DNA from: Dyella sp. ASV21 | GTDB taxonomy: Bacteria; Pseudomonadota; Gammaproteobacteria; Xanthomonadales; Rhodanobacteraceae | Direction: 5' to 3' | Assembly (NCBI RefSeq): GCF_016428975.1 | Contig: NZ_JAELTT010000013.1 | Location: forward strand, 1 to 64,000 | Length of the DNA stretch: 64,000 bases | In this document: piece after piece, positions 1 through 6,965 of the stretch | How the letters are laid out: every line of letters starts with the position of its first letter | Position numbering within the stretch: the first letter of the stretch is position 1 | Made by a program: the position numbers and the translations under genes | Notes under the pieces: model-generated | Seen by the model: only the letters and a program-made list of their open reading frames with translations | Database searches by the model: none | What the model was told of the DNA's origin: nothing

Positions 1-62
1 CCCGACTCCACGCGCTTCAGCGCGTCCATGATCTGGCTGTCCGTAAATCTCGACTTCTTCAT
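1..62 (-). CDS. IS3-family transposase OrfA, N-terminal fragment cut by window edge
   Basis: Read on the minus strand from an ATG at 62-60, the sequence gives MKKSRFTDSQIMDALKRVES, the typical beginning of the small HTH protein OrfA of IS3-family elements. OrfA binds the element's ends and is normally fused by programmed frameshifting to the OrfB DDE integrase. Only about 20 residues lie in the window, so intactness of the transposase cannot be judged. The family call rests on the recognisable KKSRFT-SQI start. Confidence 0.8.
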   Translation of the reverse strand, partial: MKKSRFTDSQIMDALKRVES

Positions 63-127
63 TCTGTAGAATCCTCTCAACGAGAAAATTCTACTTCTGA
101 TCCCGAGGGTTCTGCGGGGGGACTACC
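1..127 (-). mobile_element. End of an IS3-family insertion sequence
   Basis: The OrfA start is followed outward by about 60 bp of non-coding sequence ending in a G-rich stretch (GCGGGGGGACTACC at about 114-127). That resembles the terminal inverted repeat of IS3 elements, which commonly ends TG..AGTCCCCC. The exact outer boundary is uncertain by several bases because the other end and the target duplication lie outside the window. Confidence 0.6.
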
Positions 128-267
128 GATGTAGCAATTCGATTTGGCGACAGAAGGCCTGATACCGCACTCTGTTTCACCTATCCATGCTTAGTTTCGA
201 TACCAGAGCAAAGTAGATCCATAACAAAGCGATACCTTGCCTTGCTAATCGCTACGCTTGTTAGTGG

Positions 268-333
268 CATTTGGGGGTGTCGACAGGGGCAACTGTGATG
301 GGTGACACGCTGGTTGCCCCCGATTTTGCCCCC
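268..333. repeat. Short G/C-run repeats between IS end and ssrA
   Basis: TTGCCCCC occurs twice, at 314-321 and 326-333, and an inverted relative (GGGGCAAC) lies at 284-291 within TTTGGGGGTGTCGACAGGGG. Such clustered short repeats next to a tmRNA or tRNA 3' end resemble the arm-type regions of integrated islands. No integrase gene is visible in the window. Apart from these repeats I see no gene between 128 and 368. Confidence 0.35.
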
Positions 334-368
334 AGCTTTCAAGGAATCTCTTGGGACGGCTGCGAACA

Positions 369-414
369 AAGAAAAAGGCCGGAACCCTCGCTGTTGCTTG
401 GGCTTCCGGCCTTC
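369..414 (-). terminator. Intrinsic terminator of ssrA
   Basis: On the minus strand, AAGGCCGGAAGCCC pairs with GGGTTCCGGCCTT across a short loop and is followed by TTTTTC. It starts about 25 nt beyond the CCA end of the tmRNA, as expected for its transcription terminator. Confidence 0.85.
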
Positions 415-438
415 TTAGTACGTCCGAGGACGCTTTAT

Positions 439-790
<352 letters not shown>

Positions 791-897
791 GGGGAAAGCT
801 AAAGCTGGTCAGTCAGTATATGGAGCTTGCGGGTCTTTCATCAAGGCCGCGCGTGGAGGTTATGGTGTGCGGGGTCCACCAACGGAGCGGAATAGCC

Positions 898-1401
898 ATG
901 GTGCGGATACGTCAGGCGGGTGTGCCCGATGCGGGCGTGATGACCGAGTTGCGTTGCGCGTTCCTGGAAGAAGAGCTTGGGCACTCGTTGCCTGATGGCT
1001 TTGCCGATCAGTTGCGTGGCTGGATTGAAGAGGCCGCGTTGGATGGGCGCCTGTTGTTCTGGCTGGCCGAGCTGGAGGGGAAGGTGGCCGGATGTGTAGC
1101 GGTGAATCCGTATCCGCATATGCCTTCGGCGTACTTCTCCGCCGGTGTTGGCTGGTATCTGCTCAACATGTACGTAAAGCCGGCCTATCGGCGTCAGGGC
1201 GTGGCGGCGGCCTTGCTGGCGACGGTGGGCGCTGCCGCCAGAGAGTACGGGGTGGATGCGATCAATCTGCATGCCACGCCCGAGGCGCACGATTTGTATG
1301 AGCGCTTTGGCTTTACCACCTCGATCGATGCGATGAATTTGTCGCTGACGGTGCGCGAGGAGGCACCGGTGGAGCGTGTGGCTGCGGGCGAGGGTGGTTG
1401 A
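898..1401 (+). CDS. GNAT-family N-acetyltransferase
   Basis: A 167-residue protein of the Gcn5-related acetyltransferase fold, which moves acetyl from acetyl-CoA to an amine; the substrate cannot be told from sequence. The acetyl-CoA loop appears as VKPAYRRQGVAAALLATV around residues 96-113, and a C-terminal DLYERFGF is the usual GNAT beta6/alpha4 region. Upstream in-frame starts exist (one inside ssrA), but the ATG at 898 has GGAG about 9 nt upstream and directly starts the domain (MVRIRQAG). It stands alone between ssrA and smpB. Confidence 0.85.
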   Translation: MVRIRQAGVPDAGVMTELRCAFLEEELGHSLPDGFADQLRGWIEEAALDGRLLFWLAELEGKVAGCVAVNPYPHMPSAYFSAGVGWYLLNMYVKPAYRRQGVAAALLATVGAAAREYGVDAINLHATPEAHDLYERFGFTTSIDAMNLSLTVREEAPVERVAAGEGG

Positions 1402-1512
1402 GGGTGAGCGTGGGCGCCGGACGCGCGCTTGTTGACGGCCATCCCTGGGCAGGTGCGGCGCTTTTCAGCAGCCAAAGGGCGGCTGACCTGGCGTGTTGGT
1501 GATGGGCTGAAG

Positions 1513-1545
1513 TCGCTGGATGCCCGCTTTCGCGGGGATGACGGT
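1513..1545 (+). repeat. REP-type palindromic element
   Basis: CTGGATGCCCGCTTTCGCGG continuing into GGATGACGG forms a small hairpin (CCCGC..GCGGGG) and matches the extragenic palindromes common in Xanthomonadales genomes. Related copies in this window are at 53048-53140 and 59948-59979. It lies between the GNAT gene and smpB, which converge here. Confidence 0.6.
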
Positions 1546-1647
1546 CAATGGCGACGCGGCGTGTTCGCGGGATGATCGTCCACAGGGATACAGCGGGCTC
1601 GTCAGTGATGCCGGCTTAAAAGGGCAGTGGACCGCTGAGGTGGGGCC

Positions 1648-2133
1648 TCAGCGGTTGTGCGCGCGCATGGTGCGTTGCTTTTCGCGCTGCCAGTCGCGTT
1701 CCTTCTCCGCATCGCGCTTGTCGTGGGCCTGCTTGCCCTTGGCCAGGCCGATTTCCACCTTCACCTTGTTGCCTTTCCAATACATGGCCATGGGGATGAG
1801 GGTGTAGCCCTTGCGTTCGACGGCGCCGATGAGCGTGTCGATCTCTTCGCGATGCAGCAACAGCTTGCGGGTGCGTCGATCGTTGGCTACGACGTGCGTG
1901 GAGGCGCTGATCAGGGGCGGAATGGAGGTGCCTACCAGTTGGATCTCGTTGCGGATGACCATGGCGTAGCTGTCGCCAAAGTTGATACGACCGGCACGCA
2001 GTGACTTGACCTCCCAGCCTTGCAGCTCGACGCCGGCCTCGAAGCGCTGATCGATGTGGTACTCGTGGCGTGCGCGCTTGTTGAGCGCGATGGTGCCGCC
2101 AGCGTGTTTGTCTTTGTCCTTAGGCTTGGCCAT
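1648..2133 (-). CDS. smpB: SsrA-binding protein SmpB
   Basis: SmpB binds the tRNA-like domain of tmRNA and mimics the anticodon stem in the ribosomal A site during trans-translation. The 161-residue product has the family hallmarks: [20 protein letters not shown] near the N terminus, GWEVKSLR at about residues 40-47, then KLLLHREEI and a basic C-terminal tail ([16 protein letters not shown]) that enters the mRNA channel. Its RNA partner ssrA is encoded nearby on the same strand. It is divergent from ratA, the usual arrangement in gammaproteobacteria. Confidence 0.97.
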   Translation of the reverse strand: MAKPKDKDKHAGGTIALNKRARHEYHIDQRFEAGVELQGWEVKSLRAGRINFGDSYAMVIRNEIQLVGTSIPPLISASTHVVANDRRTRKLLLHREEIDTLIGAVERKGYTLIPMAMYWKGNKVKVEIGLAKGKQAHDKRDAEKERDWQREKQRTMRAHNR

Positions 2134-2214
2134 GTCCGTTAAACTTCGGGCTGTTTGCCCTTATGAGGGTCCGGCCAAAGGGGCCTGGATCCAGAGATTT
2201 TAGAAGAGGCTGAA

Positions 2215-2646
2215 GTGATCGAGATCCGCCGTAGTGCCCTGGTGCGATATTCGCCGGCCCAGATGTTTGACCTCGTCAATGAGGTCGAAGCATACCCAAA
2301 GCGTTTCCCTTGGTGTGTTGGCGCCCAGATTCTGGAGCGCGGCGAGGATGTGCTGGTGGCGCGCCTGGATCTCAAGTACGCCGGATTCCGCCAGAGCTTT
2401 ACTACCCGTAATACCACTGTGCGTCCGCAGCGTCTGCATATGAGCCTGGTGGATGGACCGTTCCGCAGTCTGGATGGGCTGTGGGAGTTCACCGCGCTGG
2501 GCGATGCCGGCAGCAAGATCACCTTTGCGCTGGATTTCGACTATGCCGGCAAACTGGGTGGCACGGCACTCAAGCTGGGTTTCCAGGGGCTGGCTGGCCG
2601 CATGGTCGACGATTTCTGTCGCGAGGCGGAGCGTACCTATGGGTGA
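2215..2646 (+). CDS. ratA: RatA/coenzyme Q-binding START-domain protein
   Basis: A 143-residue single-domain polyketide-cyclase/START-fold protein of the RatA/Coq10 family. Members bind hydrophobic ligands such as quinone; E. coli RatA was described as associating with the 50S subunit and inhibiting translation. Seen here: IRRSALVRYSPAQMFDLVNEVEAYPKRFPWC at the start and GLAGRMVDDFCREAERTYG at the end, both family signatures. The start is a GTG at 2215 after AGAGG. The stop overlaps rnfH by 8 bp, and divergent smpB lies 80 bp away; this smpB|ratA-rnfH order is conserved. Confidence 0.92.
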   Translation: MIEIRRSALVRYSPAQMFDLVNEVEAYPKRFPWCVGAQILERGEDVLVARLDLKYAGFRQSFTTRNTTVRPQRLHMSLVDGPFRSLDGLWEFTALGDAGSKITFALDFDYAGKLGGTALKLGFQGLAGRMVDDFCREAERTYG

Positions 2647-2920
2647 GCAGGTCAGCGTTGAGGTGGTCTACGCCGAGGCGTCGAGCCAGGTGGTGCGTCG
2701 CGTATCGCTGGCGACCGGCAGCACGGTGATGCAGGCCATCGAGGCTTCGGGGATCGCGCAGGCGGTAAGCGGCCTGGTGATCGATCCGTCGCGGCTGGGC
2801 ATCTTTTCGCGCAAGGTGACGCCGGAGCAGGTGGTTGCCGAGGGCGACCGGGTGGAAATCTACCGGCCGCTCATGCTCGATCCCAAGGAAGCACGCCGAC
2901 GCCGCGCCCACGAGGGCTGA
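2639..2920 (+). CDS. rnfH: RnfH family ubiquitin-like protein
   Basis: A 93-residue beta-grasp (ubiquitin-like) protein of the RnfH/PF03658 family, of uncertain molecular function. It is normally encoded with ratA and was once called RatB, a proposed antitoxin. The sequence shows VSVEVVYAEASSQVVRRVSL, GIFSRKVTPEQVVAEGDRVEIYRPL and DPKEARRRRA, all typical. The ATG at 2639 lies inside the end of ratA (8-bp overlap), so the two are translationally coupled. Confidence 0.92.
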   Translation: MGEQVSVEVVYAEASSQVVRRVSLATGSTVMQAIEASGIAQAVSGLVIDPSRLGIFSRKVTPEQVVAEGDRVEIYRPLMLDPKEARRRRAHEG

Positions 2921-2937
2921 CGCCGGCCGCAAAGGCC

Positions 2938-3387
2938 TTAGTGGCCCTCGTCGCCGCTGCCGCCGTCCTTCTTCTCGGGCGTGCCGCTAGTGTTCTTGTC
3001 GCCCTGGGTTTCGTCGACCGGATAGTTGGCGTGGTACTTCTTGCTGTCGTCGACCAGCTTCTTGGCGTCTTCGGCAAAGAAGTCACCTTCCGAGCGCACG
3101 AGCACGTCGTTGTTGAAGGTCAGCGTCAGCGTGCGGATCTTGATCGGGCCGCCACGGTGCTGCTGGGTGGAAACGTAGTCCCACTGGTTCTGGTTGAACG
3201 GTGAGTTCACCGAGGGCGAGCCCATCAGTACCAGCACCTGGCGCTTGGTCATGCCCGGCTGCAGCTGATCCACGTTTTTCTTGTCGAGCAGGTTGCCCTG
3301 CTGCACGTCGGGGGTGTAGATGAGGCGGCAGCTGGCCAGCGAGAGGGCCAACATGGCAAAACCCAGCGTGCGAATCAGCTTGTGCAT
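2938..3387 (-). CDS. bamE: Outer membrane protein assembly factor BamE (lipoprotein)
   Basis: BamE is a small lipoprotein of the BAM complex that inserts beta-barrel proteins in the outer membrane. The 149-residue product has a lipoprotein signal with lipobox LASC (Cys20). The family core follows: VQQGNLLDKKNVDQLQPGMTKRQVLVLMGSP and NQWDYVSTQQ. The C-terminal 40 residues are charged and low-complexity, an extension compared with E. coli BamE (113 residues). It is divergent from fur, a conserved pair, and convergent with rnfH 17 bp away. Confidence 0.94.
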   Translation of the reverse strand: MHKLIRTLGFAMLALSLASCRLIYTPDVQQGNLLDKKNVDQLQPGMTKRQVLVLMGSPSVNSPFNQNQWDYVSTQQHRGGPIKIRTLTLTFNNDVLVRSEGDFFAEDAKKLVDDSKKYHANYPVDETQGDKNTSGTPEKKDGGSGDEGH

Positions 3388-3463
3388 GCGTGTTGCGTCC
3401 GGATCGTAAAGGTGTCGGATGATACACTAACGGCCTTGTGGCGCCGTGTGCGTGGAGCTTGAA

Positions 3464-3880
3464 ATGGAACAGGAAACCAAAGAACTACGCAAAGCCGGGC
3501 TTAAGGTCACGCACCCCCGCATGCGCATTTTGCAGATCTTCGAGGACGAGGATGCGCGCCACCTCACCGCCGAAGACATCTACAAACGCCTGCTCGCCGA
3601 CCAGGAAGACATCGGCCTGGCCACGGTTTACCGGGTACTGACCCAGTTCGAGGCGGCCGGCATCGTCGTCAAGCACAATTTCGAGGGCGGCCAGGCCGTC
3701 TACGAGCTGGACCGCGGCAAGCATCATGACCACATGATTGATGTGGACAGCGGCAAGGTCATTGAGTTCGTCAGCGAGGAGATCGAGCGCCTCCAGCACG
3801 AAATCGCCGCCCGCCACGGCTATGTGATCGAGGATCACAGCCTGGTGCTGTACGTGCGGCCCAAGAAGGGCGCCAAGTAG
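3464..3880 (+). CDS. fur: Ferric uptake regulator Fur
   Basis: Fe(II)-dependent repressor of iron acquisition genes. The 138-residue product has the winged helix (RKAGLKVTHPRMRILQIFE..LTAEDIYKRL..GLATVYRVLTQFEAAG) and the metal-binding KHHDHMIDVDSGKVIEF segment. The CxxC structural-zinc motif of E. coli Fur is replaced by DVDS, and from this start the protein has no cysteine at all. The ATG at 3464 has GGAG 8 nt upstream; a GTG at 3446 would add six residues and lacks a better ribosome site. It is divergent from bamE. Confidence 0.95.
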   Translation: MEQETKELRKAGLKVTHPRMRILQIFEDEDARHLTAEDIYKRLLADQEDIGLATVYRVLTQFEAAGIVVKHNFEGGQAVYELDRGKHHDHMIDVDSGKVIEFVSEEIERLQHEIAARHGYVIEDHSLVLYVRPKKGAK

Positions 3881-3906
3881 CCGCATTCTGCCCAAAAGGC
3901 AGCCGA

Positions 3907-3945
3907 GGCCGGTAGCGTTCCCACGCTGCCGGCCTTTTGCCTTTC
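3907..3945 (+). terminator. Intrinsic terminator after fur
   Basis: AGGCCGGTAGCG pairs with CGCTGCCGGCCT (one G-T) across TTCCCA, followed by TTTGCC, 27 nt after the fur stop codon. Confidence 0.8.
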
Positions 3946-4091
3946 AGGGGCAACGGTCGGGTGACTCAAGGGCCGTTTCAGCGCGGGATGCGCGGGCGCA
4001 GGGATGAGGCTGGCCCGCTGGCCTTGGTCAGTCAGGCGCGGCTGGCCTTGCTGGGCTTGGAGCAAGGCAGGGGCAGGGCCGGCGAGCAGGC

Positions 4092-4320
4092 AAAAAAAAG
4101 CCGCGGGAGGACTCCTGTCCGCCCTGCGGCTGAGCCGTTACCGGATGGCTCCTTTGGTAGGCGAGTTGCTCGCGCTACCCGGTTGCGCCACCGACTCCGG
4201 CGGAACGGCATCCTGCCGTTCTTCATGCCCACCGTCCCCACGGTTGGCATGGCTCACCATCTTGCGATGGTGGCTCCCCCACATCGATGGATTGAGACTA
4301 ACGAAGCCTTCACGGCCCGG
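4092..4320 (-). ncRNA. Candidate GGA-hairpin sRNA (CsrA/RsmA-titrating type)
   Basis: The minus strand downstream of the kinase gene folds into a run of local hairpins, several presenting GGA in the loop. They are: CACCAT/ATGGTG (4255-4272); CATGCCAACCGT-GGGG-ACGGTGGGCATG (4224-4251, one mismatch); GAACGGC-AGGAT-GCCGTTC (4203-4221); CGCC-GGAGTCGGT-GGCG (4186-4202); and a bulged stem at 4156-4179 followed by single-stranded AAAGGAGCC. It ends in a terminator, GCCGCAGGGCGGAC-AGGA-GTCCTCCCGCGGC (4100-4130), with eight U (4099-4092). About eight GGA motifs occur in 250 nt. That is the architecture of RsmX/Y/Z and CsrB RNAs. The 5' end is not defined; it could be a separate gene or the 3' UTR of the kinase mRNA. 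Confidence 0.65.
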
Positions 4321-4350
4321 CTATTGGAAAATTTCCTATGTAACCGTTAT

Positions 4351-5946
4351 TCAGGAGCGCGCCGGATCGGCGACGTTCGTGCTGCTTCGCAGCAAAATCC
4401 TGAGATGTACGCCCTGGGACTCAGGGCGTACGCGGAATAGGCCACCCAAAGACGTCACCCGGTCACGCATGCCCTGCATGCCCCGGCCGCCTCGTGGAAT
4501 GCGCGCGGGCAGACCGATGCCGTTGTCGCGGATGTCCAGCAGGGCCAACGCCACGCCCTGGCGCGCGCCAATGCGCAGGCGCAGTTGGAACAGGTCGGCA
4601 TGTGCGTGTTTGACGGCGTTGGTGGCGCTTTCCTGCACAAGTCGATAGACCACGGTGCGGGTGTCGTCGTCCAGCAGGCGGGGGTCGCCGTGCAGGTCGG
4701 TGCGATAGGCCACGCCAGCGGCGGCCAGCAAATCGCGGATCGGGCCTTCGTCCAGGGCGCGCAGCAGGCCGAACTCGTCCAGTACGGCCGGGCGCAGGTC
4801 GTCCAGCAAGCGATGCAGGGCGCGTCGCATGTGGCCAAGGATGGTGTTGATCGAAACCCCGATGTCGTCCATGCCGGCCTGGGCCAGGCGCGACTGGGCG
4901 AGCTTGAGGTGGGTCTGGATGGCGGTAAGGTTCTGGCCCAGCTCGTCATGCAGCTCGGCGGCCATATGGCGGCGCTGGTTCTCTTCCGTACGCAGGTTGC
5001 CGCGAGCGGCATCGCGTAGCTGGCGTGCCAGGTGATCCAGTCGGCGATTTACCGCGGCGAGGTATACGTTCTGCTCCGCCACGCGTTCGCTGCTGCGACG
5101 GAGCGCGTCGGTGGCCGAACCCAGCATCAGCGCACCGGTGCCCGCTACCGCCAGGAACAGCTCGCCGGCCGCGCCAGGCGCGCCGTGACCTGCGTAGTGG
5201 TCCACCAGGGTCATGCCCAGGCTGGAGATGAGCATGGCCAGGCTGGCGCCGCGCCAGCCATGACGAAAGGCAAAGAACAGCACCGGCGCCAGCGAGAGCA
5301 CCCGGGCGAACTGGGGCTGCGGCGCCTCGTGCGAGGACAGCACCAGCAGGATCGCCATGGACGGCAGCAATACCAGCAGGCCATCCATCAGCAGCCGGCC
5401 CAGCGCGCGGCGTGCGAGGCGGGCGCGGGCCAGCATCACCAGCAGCGGGACTACCAGCAGTACGCCGACGTAGTTGCCGAGCAGGTCTTGCCCCAGCGCC
5501 TGCACCATCATCTGGGGGTTGGGGCTGGCGTGGATCAATGCGAGCAGCACCGCATCCGTGGCGGTGGTGGCCGCTACGGTGAAGGCAGCCGACAGGAGCA
5601 GGCGGGCGACATCTTCCGGGTCGCGCAGGCTGGCGTGCAGGTTGGCGCGGCGCATCAGCGAAAGGCAGATCGCCACCACCACCGGCTCGGGGAATTCGCC
5701 CAGGATGAAGCCGCTCCAGCCCAGGTTGAAGCCATGTACCAGGCCAATCAGTCCGCTGGCCGCGAATTCCGCGCCCAGCAACCACGGCCACATGCGCCAG
5801 GGTGCCAGCAACAGCGCCCCGAAACGCAGCCCATAAGGCAGCATCCAGTACGGTTGCTCGGTGGGCCATAGCAATAGCCAGAGCAGGAAATAGGCTACGC
5901 CGAACAGCAGGTCTGAGCCGGAAAGCGCAAAGGATTTCGATCGCAT
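4351..5946 (-). CDS. MASE1-domain sensor histidine kinase (NarX/UhpB class)
   Basis: A 531-residue membrane histidine kinase. Residues 1-280 carry about eight hydrophobic segments of the MASE1 sensory type. A HisKA_3 dimerisation domain follows, with the phosphoacceptor motif AAELHDELGQNLT (His near 333), then a HATPase domain with N-box ESATNAVKHAHA (about 440), DNGIGLP (about 474) and GRGMQGMRDR. All catalytic boxes are present. It is divergent from a LuxR/NarL-type response regulator 69 bp away, its obvious partner. The ATG at 5946 starts MRSKSFALSG; a TTG at 5973 is an alternative. The signal is unknown; MASE1 is often linked to intracellular or membrane cues. Confidence 0.88.
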   Translation of the reverse strand: MRSKSFALSGSDLLFGVAYFLLWLLLWPTEQPYWMLPYGLRFGALLLAPWRMWPWLLGAEFAASGLIGLVHGFNLGWSGFILGEFPEPVVVAICLSLMRRANLHASLRDPEDVARLLLSAAFTVAATTATDAVLLALIHASPNPQMMVQALGQDLLGNYVGVLLVVPLLVMLARARLARRALGRLLMDGLLVLLPSMAILLVLSSHEAPQPQFARVLSLAPVLFFAFRHGWRGASLAMLISSLGMTLVDHYAGHGAPGAAGELFLAVAGTGALMLGSATDALRRSSERVAEQNVYLAAVNRRLDHLARQLRDAARGNLRTEENQRRHMAAELHDELGQNLTAIQTHLKLAQSRLAQAGMDDIGVSINTILGHMRRALHRLLDDLRPAVLDEFGLLRALDEGPIRDLLAAAGVAYRTDLHGDPRLLDDDTRTVVYRLVQESATNAVKHAHADLFQLRLRIGARQGVALALLDIRDNGIGLPARIPRGGRGMQGMRDRVTSLGGLFRVRPESQGVHLRILLRSSTNVADPARS

Positions 5947-6015
5947 GCGCGGGATGTTACATGGCTGGCACAAAGGTATAGGCGCCCCCTCTCGGGACTG
6001 CTATACATACAGCCC

Positions 6016-6651
6016 ATGTACAGCATCGTCTTGGTCGATGACCACGCCATCGTCCGCGAGGGGTTCAAGCGGCTTATCGAACTGGAACCGGATCTTGAGG
6101 TGGTGGCGGAGTGCCGCTGCGCCGACGATGCGGTGGAAGCGGTGGGTTCGCGGCGGCCAGACCTCGTGGCGCTCGATCTTTCGTTGCCCGACGGCAGCGG
6201 GTTGCCGTTGATCGAGCACCTGCGCAGCGTGGCGGCCGACACGCGCATCGTGGTGCTGAGCATGCACGACGGCGAGCCCTATGTTTCCGAAGCGCTGCGC
6301 CGCGGTGCCAGTGGCTACGTGACCAAAGGGGTGGCGCCGGAGGAACTGGTGGCCGGCCTGCGGGCGGTGATGCAGGGCGAGTGTTTCCTCAGTTCGGACC
6401 TGCGCAAGCGTCGCGCCGAGCGGCCCAACGAATCGCGCGATCCCATTCACCGCCTCACGGCGCGCGAGCGCGAGGTGTTCCTGTTGCTGGCGGCCGGGCG
6501 TGCGCCCAAGCAGGTGGCGGGCGAACTGGGTATCGGTCAGAAGACCGTCTACATCCATCGCGCCAGCCTGATGGGCAAGCTGGGCGCCGGCTCGGAACTG
6601 GATCTCTATCGCATGGCGGCTGAGCGCGGGTTGCTGCCGCAACGTAGCTGA
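6016..6651 (+). CDS. NarL/FixJ-family response regulator
   Basis: A 211-residue two-domain regulator. The receiver has the acidic pair VDDH (8-9), the phosphoacceptor in LVALDLSLPDG (Asp54), the S/T switch in VVLSMHD and the Lys in YVTKG. The C-terminal LuxR HTH is LTAREREVFLLLAAGRAPKQVAGELGIGQKTVYIHRASLMGKLG (about 146-190). Pairing with the divergent MASE1 kinase is inferred from position. It belongs to the same broad family as GacA/UvrY, which matters because a GGA-rich RNA lies just beyond the kinase gene, but orthology to GacA is not established. Confidence 0.9.
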   Translation: MYSIVLVDDHAIVREGFKRLIELEPDLEVVAECRCADDAVEAVGSRRPDLVALDLSLPDGSGLPLIEHLRSVAADTRIVVLSMHDGEPYVSEALRRGASGYVTKGVAPEELVAGLRAVMQGECFLSSDLRKRRAERPNESRDPIHRLTAREREVFLLLAAGRAPKQVAGELGIGQKTVYIHRASLMGKLGAGSELDLYRMAAERGLLPQRS

Positions 6652-6965
6652 TGGCCCATGGCATCAGCCCTCGACTAGGGCTGGGCTGGCTAGGGCGACT
6701 TCGTTTGCATGCGGATAAAAGAAGCCCTCCTGGACAAGGAGGGCTTTGGGGCGTCAGTTGAGGATCCGTGGCATGGACCAGGCTTGCGCCACCGCGCCGC
6801 TGCAATGCCAGACTTGCAACGGCACGTCGTCGCTTGGTCGGGCATTGGGGACGTCCAGGCGCCGTCCATCTGACGAATCCGGGCTGCGCACTTCTGCGGC
6901 TGGCCATGCCTTTTCACCCCTTCATCCCTTTACGGATAAGGGGTGGTTCGGGGCCTTCCCGGCGG
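6652..6965. other. Intergenic region between response regulator and recN
   Basis: About 310 bp without a convincing gene. It contains the terminator at 6723-6748 and, near recN, a long imperfect hairpin CACCCCTT-ATCC/GGAT-AAGGGGTG (6915-6945) without a U-run, whose role is unknown. Confidence 0.5.
6723..6748 (+). terminator. Intrinsic terminator after response regulator
   Basis: AGCCCTCC pairs with GGAGGGCT across TGGACAA and is followed by TT(T)GG. It lies 72 nt after the response-regulator stop and has a short U-run. Confidence 0.6.

Noticed and set aside
6915-6945. Hairpin near recN considered as a terminator
   Set aside because: A long stem but no U-run on either strand, so it is recorded only as an unexplained hairpin.
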